Positions 16,731 through 26,672 of a DNA stretch of 64,000 nt are shown in pieces. This DNA comes from CAMUQR01 sp963526735. Lineage in GTDB: Bacteria; Patescibacteriota; Saccharimonadia; Saccharimonadales; Saccharimonadaceae. Each line of letters opens with the position of its first letter. The first letter of the stretch is position 1. The stretch is taken from assembly GCA_963526735.1 (NCBI GenBank), contig CAURNU010000002.1:62001-126000 (forward strand), given 5' to 3'. The notes under the pieces were generated by a model. It ran no database searches. It was not told the origin of the DNA and was given only the letters and a program-made list of their open reading frames with translations. Position numbers and translations under genes: made by a program.

Positions 16731-18064
16731 TATTTCCTCACCGCCCACATTGACCAGGCTCCGCCTAAAATATCGCTCTCTGTATAACCATTTTGATTCT
16801 GAGTGTGGCGCTCACTGGCTGGATCCGCCACCAAGAACCGACCATCGCTCGTTAATCCTCTTAGCACCAAGATGTGTCCACGCGATGTCCGTGTCAATGG
16901 ACCATGCGCTTGTGATAAAATCACCATCCCGCCACTGCGTAATGTTTCACGCGCCCGAGCAATATTTAAACCGATTTGTGTCACTTTTAAACCATACCGT
17001 TGAGGCACGCTAATCAATGAGCCCCACGAAATACCCGCCGGAAAATCCGCAAAATTACGCGTCACTAATGGTGTAATGCTTTTATCACCAATCAAGTTCG
17101 AAATCACAATCGCCAGCGACGTTGGTCCACAACCGCACTCAGTAAAAGTCGAACGCGAACAGCTACCACGACCGATTAATTGCCGACTCCAAGCGCCTTT
17201 ATATTGATAGTACATATTAAAATTACCCAGGCTAACCGCACCGCCCGCACCGCCAAATCCGCCACTATCTGACAAACCGTCACTCGATTGGCACTCGTCA
17301 TAACTATGTGCCGTGCCCAACTTGGTTTGATCAACCGCATCACCCGCCAATTGATAAATCTCACTAGCCCATTGTTTAATATTTCGTAAATAGCCCGCGG
17401 TGTCGTTCTCGTGCGGTGGAGCATAACGCATCATGGTCTCGTCGATGGTTTTAAGATCCCTATAGCGCGATTTGATATAAGCATACATGTCGTCTTGATG
17501 AGGCGACCGATCGAACAAGCTATCGGCTAGTGAATTCCATTTATACCATAAACGAGCGCTGGCGATATGAGGCTGAGAGCGAGTGGCGGTTCGCCCGTAG
17601 GCGTTGTAGCCATCGCGCAAAGCTTTACCGGCGCGCGGGTCGGTACCAAGTGAGGTTTCCATGCGGGCAATCACAATTGGCAAAATCGGGTTAATACCCG
17701 CTCGTTGACCACCCATCACCGCATATTTACCAAGACCAACAAACGGTGACCGCGGACTAACTTTTTTAACCCATTCATCGATGGCTTGGGCTAATTTATC
17801 GGGATTTTTAATTTCAATCAAATCCTTCGACAGGCCGCCCGCTAGACTCTGTCCACTCGCTTCACTCGACGACAGCGTTGTGCATTCTTCTGACGACAAC
17901 GAATCATCCGTATCTAAAAACATAATGTTATTGCGCGTATAAAACGATTCTTTATTACTAGCAAAAACAATCGGGCTTAAAAACTGCAGATTAATCGCCA
18001 AAATCAACCCAAAACAAACCATCGTTCGGGCTAATGTTGGTCGTTGTGATTTTGCTATTTTCAT
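16730..18064 (-). CDS. Secreted glucosaminidase-like plus C39-like cysteine peptidase protein
   Basis: 444 residues with a signal peptide (about 1-35). The middle part (about 90-240) resembles a lysozyme-type or N-acetylglucosaminidase fold (GINPILPIVIARMETSLG). The C-terminal 150 residues are a papain-like C39-type domain: ECGCGPTS with C312, RGHILVLRG with H397 and VADPAS with D414. A secreted cell-wall or protein cleaver is inferred, consistent with an epibiont remodelling its own or a host's envelope. The mRNA has a leader of about 95 bases from the TATAAT at 18164-18169. It is translationally coupled to the next gene. Confidence 0.82.
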   Translation of the reverse strand: MKIAKSQRPTLARTMVCFGLILAINLQFLSPIVFASNKESFYTRNNIMFLDTDDSLSSEECTTLSSSEASGQSLAGGLSKDLIEIKNPDKLAQAIDEWVKKVSPRSPFVGLGKYAVMGGQRAGINPILPIVIARMETSLGTDPRAGKALRDGYNAYGRTATRSQPHIASARLWYKWNSLADSLFDRSPHQDDMYAYIKSRYRDLKTIDETMMRYAPPHENDTAGYLRNIKQWASEIYQLAGDAVDQTKLGTAHSYDECQSSDGLSDSGGFGGAGGAVSLGNFNMYYQYKGAWSRQLIGRGSCSRSTFTECGCGPTSLAIVISNLIGDKSITPLVTRNFADFPAGISWGSLISVPQRYGLKVTQIGLNIARARETLRSGGMVILSQAHGPLTRTSRGHILVLRGLTSDGRFLVADPASERHTQNQNGYTESDILGGAWSMWAVRK

Positions 18065-18163
18065 AATCTTTGCCTTGTGGTGCGCAACTCTAGTTAATTG
18101 AAGTGTAGAATAGAGCGCTTGAAGTTTTTTTAAACAGATAACAACTCTAACTTTACTCCTTAT

Positions 18164-18169
18164 AATTAT
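18164..18169 (-). promoter_or_regulatory. -10 box of the secreted C39-like gene
   Basis: TATAAT on the minus strand with a leader of about 95 bases before the ATG. An AAGGAG directly after the box has no start codon in range. Confidence 0.55.
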
Positions 18170-18233
18170 AGCACATTTGGGTTATTTTTGCAATAGAAAG
18201 GGGCGTGAGTAGATAGTATCACAAAGACGCTAA

Positions 18234-18767
18234 TTATCGGTTGTTTTTTTGATAAAAACTAATCTTAGCATCGGCATAAGTACGCTCATCGGTCAACTCC
18301 AGACTGGGGATATGGAGGGCTGGAGCGGATTTGGGATTCGATAAAATCAGCTGACCACCAGGCGCTAAGACGCTAGCTAGGGCAATTACGCTCGAGTTCT
18401 GAGTGTCGTGATATGGCGGATCAGCAAAAATTAGGTCAAATTGTTGGTCATTAGTTTCGAGAAATTGCAGGACAGTCGCCGGCACCAACCGTCCATTTTC
18501 GACGCTGAGCGCCTCCAGATTTTGGGTTAAAATACCAGCAACCTGGCGATTTTTTTCGATGAACACGCAAGATTGCGCCCCGCGACTCAGTGCCTCAATT
18601 CCCACCGCGCCGCTACCCGCAAAAGCGTCCAACACACGCGCATCAATCACGCTAGCCCCGAGTTTATTAAAAATCGCATTGCGAATCCGCTCACCCATTG
18701 GATGAATTTTATCCCCAGCCGGCGTTTTTAGATTGCGATTACCATATTTACCAGAAATTATTCTCAT
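18234..18767 (-). CDS. rsmD: 16S rRNA (guanine-966-N2)-methyltransferase
   Basis: 177 residues, the usual length. The SAM-binding loop DAFAGSGAVGIEALSRGA and the N6/N2-methyltransferase motif DLIFADPPYH are present. It modifies G966 of 16S rRNA. It is the last gene of tyrS-pgm-recG-rsmD, eight bases after the recG stop, with AGGAG before its ATG. Confidence 0.95.
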   Translation of the reverse strand: MRIISGKYGNRNLKTPAGDKIHPMGERIRNAIFNKLGASVIDARVLDAFAGSGAVGIEALSRGAQSCVFIEKNRQVAGILTQNLEALSVENGRLVPATVLQFLETNDQQFDLIFADPPYHDTQNSSVIALASVLAPGGQLILSNPKSAPALHIPSLELTDERTYADAKISFYQKNNR

Positions 18768-18774
18768 ATTGCTC

Positions 18775-20820
18775 CTAATTCAAAATTGTTAAATTATCAA
18801 ATTGGCTAATTTGTTGCCACAGTTCAGGGTATTTTTGCAAATCGTCACGCACGGTTTGACCACGCGAAGCAACGTCCTGGCGATAGATTTCGCAGGCCTG
18901 AGCCGACGCCTCAATCGCCTCAAGATTCGCATCCAAATCAAACCAGCCGTGTTGTGACTGTCCAAATAGATCGCCCATTCCGCGCATATTGAGGTCCACT
19001 TCCGCCAGATAAAACCCATCATCGGATTTTTCAATCTCAGTTAAGCGCTGATTATCCTCTGTCGAACCACCTGATAATAAATAACAATAACTCTGGTATT
19101 CACCGCGCCCGATTCGCCCACGAAGCTGATGTAATTGGCTCAGACCGTAGTTTTCCGCATCCTGAATCACCATCACCGTAGCGTTTGGCACATCAACACC
19201 AACCTCCACCACAGTAGTAGCAATTAACACATCAAATTGTCCGTTGGCAAACTGGCGCATGATAGCGTCTTTTTGATCGGCTTTAAGCTTGCCATGCAAG
19301 GTCGCCAAGCGATAGTTTTTTAGCTCGCCTTTGGCTAGCGCCTGATAAGTCGCCTCCACGCTCTGACGACTCGATTCGTCATTTGCCTCAATCAGATTAC
19401 AAATTACATATCCCTGCCGGCCTTGGTCAAGTTGCGCCCGCACATCGTCAAACATCAACGCCTGTTTATTTTTAGGAATAATCGTAGTTCGAATCGGACG
19501 ACGCGTGGCGGGTTTGTGACGAATCGAGATAATTTTAAGTTCGTTTTTTAAAACTAAAGCTAGCGATCGCGGAATCGGCGTGGCCGTCATCGACAACAAA
19601 TGAGGTTTGAGATGAGCTTTTTCAGTCAAAGCTTGGCGTTGCAATACCCCGAAGCGATGTTGCTCATCAATAATCGCCAGTTGCAAATTCGCAAACACCA
19701 CATCAGATTGAATCAGAGCGTGCGTGCCAATCACCAGATCTATTGTACCAGCCTGCAAGTTAGCATAGAGTTGTTGCTTGGTGGATTTTTTGAGGGCGCT
19801 AGTTAGTAAGGCGATTTTGACACCGAACGAGCCCAAAAACTTCTGCGCCGTCTGAAAATGTTGATTCGCCAAAATCTCAGTTGGCGCCATCAACGCCACC
19901 TGTCCGCCCTGATGCGCCACCACTAGTGCTACCACCAGCGCCACTACAGTCTTACCCGAGCCCACATCACCCTGAAGCAGGCAGTTCAGAGAGTCATCTT
20001 TCATCGTTTCGAGAATCTGCCAAATAGCCTTGCGTTGGTCATCAGTTAGTTCAAAAGGTAAACTCCCCACAAATTGTTTCACCAGCTCATAATCAGGCTG
20101 AATCGGTGCTGACGCTAGGATTTTTCCCTGTTCGGCTGACACTAAACTCGCCAAATTCGCCACCAGATATTTTTCGATCAGATAACGCCATTTGGCTTGT
20201 TTAACTTGCTCGAGCGAAGTCGGAAAATGCAATTGATACAAAGCATCGCTTCGCGCCATTAAGTCCATTTGACGCACCACTACCTCTGGTAAAATCTCAT
20301 CCAGAATTAAAATCTCACTCGCCAGTCCAGCAATGGCTTTACTTAAAAAACTCGACTTCAGTCCACGCACCGTGCTATAAATCGGCTCAATAAAATCCTG
20401 CTCCAAGCGTTTCTGAGCGCTAGCAGTTGCCGACTGAACACTCGGATTTAACAGCTGAAATTGCCCTCGATTAAAACTATATTCGCCCGAAAAATAAAAC
20501 TCACCGTGCGCTAATTGTTTTTGGCGATAGGGTTGATTGAACCAAGTCGCTAGAATCTTGCCCGAATCATCTTCGAGTTCGGCAGTGGTAATTTCTAAAA
20601 AACGTTTTTGACCACGTCGCTGGCTAAGCTTACTGACTGACGCTTTAACCGTGATTTGCCCCGGACGAATATCAGCAATCCGCCGAAAGAAGTTAACCGT
20701 CCGATAATCGCGTGGCAAAAAATAAATCAAATCTAGCCGAGTATAAATCCCGGCTTGATGAAGCTTCGCAAGACTGACTTTACCGATGCCTTTAATGTCC
20801 GCCAGCGACGCTTGGTTCAT
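18775..20820 (-). CDS. recG: ATP-dependent DNA helicase RecG
   Basis: 681 residues, full length. The wedge domain with an OB fold is followed by superfamily 2 helicase motifs: Walker A LQGDVGSGKT, DEQHRFG (motif II), SMTATPIPRSL (motif III) and QLRGRIGRG (motif VI). It regresses stalled forks and processes branched DNA. The ATG overlaps the pgm stop by one base (TAATG), indicating translational coupling. Confidence 0.97.
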   Translation of the reverse strand: MNQASLADIKGIGKVSLAKLHQAGIYTRLDLIYFLPRDYRTVNFFRRIADIRPGQITVKASVSKLSQRRGQKRFLEITTAELEDDSGKILATWFNQPYRQKQLAHGEFYFSGEYSFNRGQFQLLNPSVQSATASAQKRLEQDFIEPIYSTVRGLKSSFLSKAIAGLASEILILDEILPEVVVRQMDLMARSDALYQLHFPTSLEQVKQAKWRYLIEKYLVANLASLVSAEQGKILASAPIQPDYELVKQFVGSLPFELTDDQRKAIWQILETMKDDSLNCLLQGDVGSGKTVVALVVALVVAHQGGQVALMAPTEILANQHFQTAQKFLGSFGVKIALLTSALKKSTKQQLYANLQAGTIDLVIGTHALIQSDVVFANLQLAIIDEQHRFGVLQRQALTEKAHLKPHLLSMTATPIPRSLALVLKNELKIISIRHKPATRRPIRTTIIPKNKQALMFDDVRAQLDQGRQGYVICNLIEANDESSRQSVEATYQALAKGELKNYRLATLHGKLKADQKDAIMRQFANGQFDVLIATTVVEVGVDVPNATVMVIQDAENYGLSQLHQLRGRIGRGEYQSYCYLLSGGSTEDNQRLTEIEKSDDGFYLAEVDLNMRGMGDLFGQSQHGWFDLDANLEAIEASAQACEIYRQDVASRGQTVRDDLQKYPELWQQISQFDNLTILN

Positions 20821-22544
20821 TAGCTTAGCAGTTGCTCCTTAGCCGCCGTTAAGAATTGATTCATATAGTCGCGCATCACCTGCGATTGAGTTTGAACATC
20901 GGCATAAGGATTGACTGGCTCATAGCGCTTGAGATAAAGCTTGATTTTTGGCTCAGTTCCCGATGGTCGAATTGTCAAGCAATTGCGCTCGTCACCAAAT
21001 TCATACACCAAGACATTACCTTTTTGACGACAGCTAAACGGCGTCTGCGCACCAGTTGCTAGATCCGTTTTAATTAAATTATTATAATCAAACACCGCCG
21101 TAACTGGCAAACCACCCAATTCTTGGAGTGGATTTTCACGCAAATCGTTCATCAGTTGCTTCATTTTATTAAAACCAACCGCACCAGTAAACTCCGCGGT
21201 TGCCAAGCCTTCTTGATACACACCAAACTCTTCATACAGTGACAATAACTCGTCGTATAATGTTTTGCCAGCTTTTTTGAGCTCGTCAGCATATTTGGCG
21301 ATTACTAAAGCGCCCGACGCAGCGTCTTTATCGCGAGCATGAGTGCCAACCAACACCCCATAACTCTCCTCGCCACCCGCCAAAAAGCGTTCACCGAGCG
21401 GAGTTTTTTCTTCAATTAGCTCGCCAATAAACTTAAACCCAATCAGCATATCATCGTACATTTTAATACCGTATTTTTGGGCAATTGCTGTGATAAAATC
21501 AGTCGTCACAATCGTTTTGCAGACATACGCATTGGTCGGATCAGCGTTTTTCATGACGTAATTCATAATCAAAGTCGCTGACTGATTACCGTCAAGCGCG
21601 ATAACCTTACCGCGATGATTAATAATTACCGACAAACGATCAGCATCTGGATCAGTAGTAATCGCAATGTCGGCATTGTCGGCCAGCATTTGCTCGGTCG
21701 CTAAAGTATTCGCACCAGGCTCTTCGGGGTTTGGTTTATGATTGACAACATTTGGAAAATTACCATCCGGTGTCATTTGCGCCTCGACGGTACTTACCTG
21801 AAAACCAAGTTGCCTCAATACCGGCAAAACACTAGTTTGACCAGCGCCATGCAGTGGTGAATAAACGATTGATAACTGCGGATCACTGATGGCCTGACCA
21901 TTGATCACTGCATCAAAGTAAGCTTGATCAACTTCTTCGCCGATCATCTTGATCTGCGCCAAATCACCCATTTTAATCTCCGTCACAGCGTGAACTTGAT
22001 CCATCACACCACGATCATCTGGCGCCACTAACTGACCACCGTAATTTGCATAAGCCTTAAACCCATTATATTCAGGTGGATTATGAGAGGCAGAAATCAC
22101 CACGCCAGCCGCTGCTTGTAAAGATCGCACCGCAAAACTCAGCTCCGGTGTCGCCCGAAAACTTTCGAACAAATAAGCTGTTAGCCCGTTACCGACAATT
22201 ACCCGAGCGGTTAATTCTGCTAGTTGTCGCGAACTATTGCGCGTATCATAAGCAATCACTACACCTCGAGTCGCCGATTCGGCTGATTTATTTAACAAAA
22301 ACTGCGCCAAACCTTGCGCCGCCGCACCAACCGTGACATCGTTAATGCGGTTTGGCCCGACACCAACAATTCCGCGCATACCGGCCGTGCCAAATTCAAT
22401 ATCCATAAAAAAAGCATCTTCCAGCGCCTGCCAGTTTTCCGATGCCATCAAAGCCTCGATTTCAGGTTTAAATTCCGCGAATCTCGGTTCAGTTAACCAT
22501 TTTTGGAGATTTTGATAAGCTGATTCCGATAAATGTTCTTGCAT
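20820..22544 (-). CDS. Phosphohexomutase (phosphoglucomutase/phosphomannomutase family)
   Basis: 574 residues. The phosphoserine loop SASHNPPEYNG (catalytic S153), the metal-binding loop TTDPDADRLSV (about 296-306) and the sugar-binding loop GGEESYGVLVG are all present, as is the phosphate-binding RPSGTEPKIK near the C-terminus. Length and layout fit the long PgcA/PGM2 type. It interconverts hexose 1- and 6-phosphates, feeding GalU (62146-63051) and envelope sugar synthesis. The start is eight bases after tyrS. Confidence 0.93.
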   Translation of the reverse strand: MQEHLSESAYQNLQKWLTEPRFAEFKPEIEALMASENWQALEDAFFMDIEFGTAGMRGIVGVGPNRINDVTVGAAAQGLAQFLLNKSAESATRGVVIAYDTRNSSRQLAELTARVIVGNGLTAYLFESFRATPELSFAVRSLQAAAGVVISASHNPPEYNGFKAYANYGGQLVAPDDRGVMDQVHAVTEIKMGDLAQIKMIGEEVDQAYFDAVINGQAISDPQLSIVYSPLHGAGQTSVLPVLRQLGFQVSTVEAQMTPDGNFPNVVNHKPNPEEPGANTLATEQMLADNADIAITTDPDADRLSVIINHRGKVIALDGNQSATLIMNYVMKNADPTNAYVCKTIVTTDFITAIAQKYGIKMYDDMLIGFKFIGELIEEKTPLGERFLAGGEESYGVLVGTHARDKDAASGALVIAKYADELKKAGKTLYDELLSLYEEFGVYQEGLATAEFTGAVGFNKMKQLMNDLRENPLQELGGLPVTAVFDYNNLIKTDLATGAQTPFSCRQKGNVLVYEFGDERNCLTIRPSGTEPKIKLYLKRYEPVNPYADVQTQSQVMRDYMNQFLTAAKEQLLS

Positions 22545-22551
22545 TTGTTTT

Positions 22552-23766
22552 TTACCTCACGAGAATAAAATTATTCTTTCCTTTCTTCACTAAACACGCT
22601 TCACTAATCAAGCAATCATCAGTGATCTTTTCACCATCAATTGAAATTGCCCCCGACGCCATCAAACGGCGCGCTTCACCGTTACTGCCCGCCACGCCAG
22701 ACTCGGTAAGAATCTCAATCATCGTTTTGTTTAAACCGACCGTTGGAATTTCGCCGGCTAAGACTTCAATATCATCAAGCCCCAGTGTATTAAAATCGCG
22801 ACCACCAAACAACACATTAGTCACGCGTTGGACACTTTGGTAACGCTCCTGTCCATGCACGAGGATAGTCGCTTCTTTTGCCAGAGTTTTTTGAGCAACA
22901 CGTGCGCCTGGATTGGTTTTGTGTAGTGCCTCGATATCCTCGATTTCATCTTTAGATAGCATTGTGTAAATCTTGAGATAATCGATCACGCCCTCATCGT
23001 CAAGATTAAGCCAAAATTGATAGAATTTGTAAACACTAGTCTTGGTTGGATCAAGCCATACCGCCCCGTCCTCGCTTTTACCGAATTTACGACCGGTAGT
23101 TTTATTAACCACCAGAGGCATTGACATTACATGTGCTTCGCCACCGGCAATTCGTCGAATCAAATCCACGCCCGCTATAGAATTGCCCCATTGATCAGCC
23201 CCACATAATTGCAAAGTCACACCGTGATTTTTAAAAAGATGCACAAAATCATAACCCTGAATTAACATATACGAAAACTCCGCATAAGAAATCCCACTGC
23301 CGTCATCACCGAGTCGACTTTTGACGAACTCCCGACTCAGCATTTGACTCATCGGCACAAATTTACCAACCTGATGCAAAAACTGAACATAATTCATATC
23401 CTTAAACCAGTCATAATTATCAACGATCATGAAATTCTGACCGGCAAACAACTGACGAAACTGCTTAACAATCCCGCGCTTATTAGCTTCAACCGTCACC
23501 AAATCTTTACGGGCGCGTTCGTCTTTTTTACCATCTGGGTCACCAATCATGCCAGTCGCCCCACCAACTAGCAAATAAGCCTGATGCCCAGCCTCAATCA
23601 TCCGACGTGCTAGAAGCATAGCCGCCAGATTGCCAATCGTCATGCTATCGGCACTCGGATCAACTCCGATGTAGAACTTGACTTTTTCGCGATCTAAAAT
23701 GCTCAAATCAGCATAAGTCGTATCTTGAACCTGATTACGCCAGCGCAGTTCTTCCGATAGTTTCAT
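22552..23766 (-). CDS. tyrS: Tyrosyl-tRNA synthetase with altered HIGH motif
   Basis: 404 residues: catalytic domain, helical anticodon domain and C-terminal S4 domain (about 340-404). GGATGMIGDPDGK, YMLIQGYDF and LCGADQWGN mark the tyrosine and ATP pockets; KFGKS at 227-231 replaces KMSKS as in many TyrRS. The HIGH motif reads TIGN (43-46), preceded by DPSADSM. By alignment from memory, S38 and T43 stand where Thr40 and His45 stabilise the transition state in Bacillus stearothermophilus TyrRS. First gene of the operon, with AAGGAG and a TATAAT at 23792-23797. Confidence 0.95.
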   Translation of the reverse strand: MKLSEELRWRNQVQDTTYADLSILDREKVKFYIGVDPSADSMTIGNLAAMLLARRMIEAGHQAYLLVGGATGMIGDPDGKKDERARKDLVTVEANKRGIVKQFRQLFAGQNFMIVDNYDWFKDMNYVQFLHQVGKFVPMSQMLSREFVKSRLGDDGSGISYAEFSYMLIQGYDFVHLFKNHGVTLQLCGADQWGNSIAGVDLIRRIAGGEAHVMSMPLVVNKTTGRKFGKSEDGAVWLDPTKTSVYKFYQFWLNLDDEGVIDYLKIYTMLSKDEIEDIEALHKTNPGARVAQKTLAKEATILVHGQERYQSVQRVTNVLFGGRDFNTLGLDDIEVLAGEIPTVGLNKTMIEILTESGVAGSNGEARRLMASGAISIDGEKITDDCLISEACLVKKGKNNFILVR

Positions 23767-23791
23767 AATTATCTCCTTTATTTATGCGATT

Positions 23792-23797
23792 ATTATA
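23792..23797 (-). promoter_or_regulatory. -10 box of the tyrS-pgm-recG-rsmD operon
   Basis: GGTATAAT on the minus strand lies 25 bases before the ATG; AAGGAG precedes the start. Confidence 0.6.
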
Positions 23798-23835
23798 CCA
23801 AACTTTTTTCATAGTTTAAAACTGGTTAAGTATGT

Positions 23836-23841
23836 TAAAAT
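23836..23841 (+). promoter_or_regulatory. -10 box of the class A PBP gene
   Basis: TATGTTAAAAT includes TAAAAT with an upstream TATG. The leader of about 33 bases contains AAGGAGA just before the ATG. Confidence 0.5.
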
Positions 23842-23880
23842 AGAATTAGTGATGATGATTTTTAGAGAATTAAGGAGAAT

Positions 23881-26610
23881 ATGACGAAGAAATCGAAAAC
23901 CAATTCGGGCAACTCTAAGGGCTCAAAACAACAACTCAAGGCGAAAAAAGCCGCCAAAGTGAGTGTTTATCGCAATTTAATTAACATCAAAAACAGCAAG
24001 AATACTAAAGACTCCAAAAAAACCGATAACAAACACAAAGCACAAGAACTGGCGGATTTACCGAAACATCCAGTCAAGCGTTTTTTGTATCGCATGCACC
24101 CAAAACGCGTCGCCAAGTTTGTTTTTTCTAAAAAAGGCGCTTTCTTATTCTTAAAAATCTTTTTGGTGATGGTGGCAATCGGCGGATTGTCGCTAACCAT
24201 GCTTTATCTTCATTACCGTAAAGAAGTCAATAATCTCCGTCCAGAAGAAGTTGCTAAACGCATCCAGACCAGTGTTAACCGCTATGTCGATCGCAACGGC
24301 AAACTTCTCTGGGAGGATAAAGGCGACGGCAATTACAAATTAGTCGTCAAGCAAGAAGAAATCAGTGATTATATTAAAAAAGCCACTGTTGCCATTGAGG
24401 ACCGTGATTTTTATAAACACAAAGGCGTCAGTTTGAGTGGGATTGCCCGTGCAGTCGTTAATAACTTGCGCGGTGGTAGCGTTCAGGGTGGCTCAACTCT
24501 CACTCAGCAGTTAATCAAACAAGCATTTTTTGCTGAAGAAGCTCAAGAACGTGGCATCAAAGGTATCCCTCGTAAGATCAAAGAAATGATCCTGGCAGTT
24601 GAGCTCGAGCGCCTCTTCTCTAAAGATCAAATTCTCACTATGTATCTCAATGAATCACCTTACGGTGGACGACGCAACGGTGTTGAATCAGGTGCTCAAA
24701 CTTACTTCGGTAAGCACGCTAAAGACGTTACTCTCGCTGAAGCAGCTCTGCTCGCTGCCATCCCGAACAATCCGGCTCGTTACAACCCATATTGGGTTGC
24801 TGGTCATAAAGCGCTCATCGCTCGTCAGCACAAAGTCCTCCACGACATGGTCGAAACCGGTGCCATTACGCAAGCCGAAGCCGACGAAGCCAAAAAAGTC
24901 GCTATTTTAGACACTCTTAAACCAGAATCTAGCCAGTGGAAAGACATCAAGGCTCCCCATTTCGTCCTAGAAGCTAAGCGCGAAGCCGAAGAAAAACTTG
25001 GTGTTAAAGTCCTCGGCAAAGGTGGCTTAACTATCAAAACGACCCTTGATCTTGACGCCCAAGCTGAAGCCGAGGCGGCCGTTGCTGCCGGCTCCAAACT
25101 CTCTGCCGGCGTTGGTGCTGACAACTTAGCGATGAGTTCAGTTGATGTCGAAACTGGACAAATTATAGCCATGGTCGGTAGTGTTGATTTCTTTAAACCA
25201 GGCTATGGTCAGCGTAACGCTGCCGTCTCAAAACTCGAACCCGGATCTAGTATCAAGCCAATCGCTGACATCGCACCATTATTTATGAAACGCGAAGGTC
25301 TAAATTACGGCCCAGGCTCAATTCTGCGCGATGAAGATATTCGCAATATCTATTGTATAAACGCTCCAGCTAGCTGTAATGTCCAGAACTACACCAGGCG
25401 AACTTATGGCGATGTTACTATTCGTCAATCGCTTGCCAACTCGCTCAACCGCCCACTGATTAAAGCCATGCACATCGTTGGTGTCGATCAAGCTATCGAC
25501 ATTGCCCGCCGTCTAGGTGATAAATCCTACTGCCAAGGCAATAGCTATATCGGCCTATCCTCAGCCATAGGTGGTGGTTGTACTCTAAAATTAACCGAAC
25601 ACACCAACGCCTATGCTTCGCTAGCTCGAGGCGGGGCTTATTTACCGCTATCTTATCTCATTGAGATCACCGATAATAACAAAAATCAGCTCTACCTCTG
25701 GAAAAAAGCTCAACCCGACCAAGTCATCGATCCACAATCGGCTTATATGGTAACGGATATCTTGGCAGATGCCGCTTCGCGTAATCTCGTCTTCGGCTCG
25801 ATGGGCTACAGTTATGGCTTCGTAGTGCCAGGCGTCTGGACTGCATCAAAAACTGGTACTACCGATAACGGTGCCGGTCGCGCAAAAGACTCCTGGATGA
25901 TGAGCTATTCTAACAAAATTGCCACCGGTGTCTGGTCGGGCAACCACGATGGTGCGCCACTTACTAGCGACTCCAACCACGTTGTTCGCCGAGTAATCCA
26001 TAACTACATGGAAGGTGTTCACAAGAATGTCTACGCCAAACAAGGCAAATGGAAATCAGGCGATAAAATTGCTCAGCCTGCTGGCCTCAAGCACATGAGT
26101 TTCATGGGCAAAACTGACCTCTGGCCAAGCTGGTTTAATCCAGATTCAGCCGGTAAAAAAGAGCGCCTGATGTTTGACAAAATTTCTAAGAAAAAAGCCA
26201 CTGAGTGTACACCAGAACTCGCACGTATCGAACAAGATGTCTGGACTGTCATTGATCCAATATCCAAAAAAGAAACTAAGTTCGCACTTGACGGTTATAA
26301 CCCGAACGAAAATGATGACGTCCACCAATGTAGCGATGCTCAACCGCAAGTCGATAGCATGCGCTCTACACACATCAAGGACAAAGAATATAGCCTAGAA
26401 ATCAACCTCAAGCCCGGCAAACATCCTCTCAGCAAAGTTATCGTCGTCACTGAGGGTAAAACTATCTACGACTCTGCACCGACCGGCAATACAATCACCG
26501 TCAAACATACTTTTGCTACCTCACGCGCTCCGATTGAAGTTATCGTCCAAGATGGCGGAGGCTATCAATCTAAGAAAAGCTTCATCGGTCCAACTCTCAG
26601 CAATAGCTAG
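23881..26610 (+). CDS. Class A penicillin-binding protein (bifunctional PG synthase)
   Basis: 909 residues. A lysine-rich cytoplasmic tail of about 85 residues precedes one membrane helix (88-110). The GT51 transglycosylase domain has E173 in AIEDRDFYKHKG and GGSTLTQQL. The transpeptidase domain has S456-S-I-K459, S521-L-N523 and K657-T-G. It polymerises and cross-links peptidoglycan outside the membrane. The basic tail is longer than usual. It is a single-gene unit with AAGGAGA before the start and the terminator 26632-26658. Confidence 0.95.
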   Translation: MTKKSKTNSGNSKGSKQQLKAKKAAKVSVYRNLINIKNSKNTKDSKKTDNKHKAQELADLPKHPVKRFLYRMHPKRVAKFVFSKKGAFLFLKIFLVMVAIGGLSLTMLYLHYRKEVNNLRPEEVAKRIQTSVNRYVDRNGKLLWEDKGDGNYKLVVKQEEISDYIKKATVAIEDRDFYKHKGVSLSGIARAVVNNLRGGSVQGGSTLTQQLIKQAFFAEEAQERGIKGIPRKIKEMILAVELERLFSKDQILTMYLNESPYGGRRNGVESGAQTYFGKHAKDVTLAEAALLAAIPNNPARYNPYWVAGHKALIARQHKVLHDMVETGAITQAEADEAKKVAILDTLKPESSQWKDIKAPHFVLEAKREAEEKLGVKVLGKGGLTIKTTLDLDAQAEAEAAVAAGSKLSAGVGADNLAMSSVDVETGQIIAMVGSVDFFKPGYGQRNAAVSKLEPGSSIKPIADIAPLFMKREGLNYGPGSILRDEDIRNIYCINAPASCNVQNYTRRTYGDVTIRQSLANSLNRPLIKAMHIVGVDQAIDIARRLGDKSYCQGNSYIGLSSAIGGGCTLKLTEHTNAYASLARGGAYLPLSYLIEITDNNKNQLYLWKKAQPDQVIDPQSAYMVTDILADAASRNLVFGSMGYSYGFVVPGVWTASKTGTTDNGAGRAKDSWMMSYSNKIATGVWSGNHDGAPLTSDSNHVVRRVIHNYMEGVHKNVYAKQGKWKSGDKIAQPAGLKHMSFMGKTDLWPSWFNPDSAGKKERLMFDKISKKKATECTPELARIEQDVWTVIDPISKKETKFALDGYNPNENDDVHQCSDAQPQVDSMRSTHIKDKEYSLEINLKPGKHPLSKVIVVTEGKTIYDSAPTGNTITVKHTFATSRAPIEVIVQDGGGYQSKKSFIGPTLSNS

Positions 26611-26631
26611 ATAGTTGCCATTAATTATCAT

Positions 26632-26658
26632 AAATCCCGCTAACTACTAGCGGGATTT
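26632..26658. terminator. Bidirectional terminator between the PBP and PIN-TRAM genes
   Basis: AAATCCCGCTA and TAGCGGGATTT form a perfect stem, with TT on the plus side and an A/T flank on the other. Confidence 0.8.
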
Positions 26659-26672
26659 TTAAAAGCGCTTTT

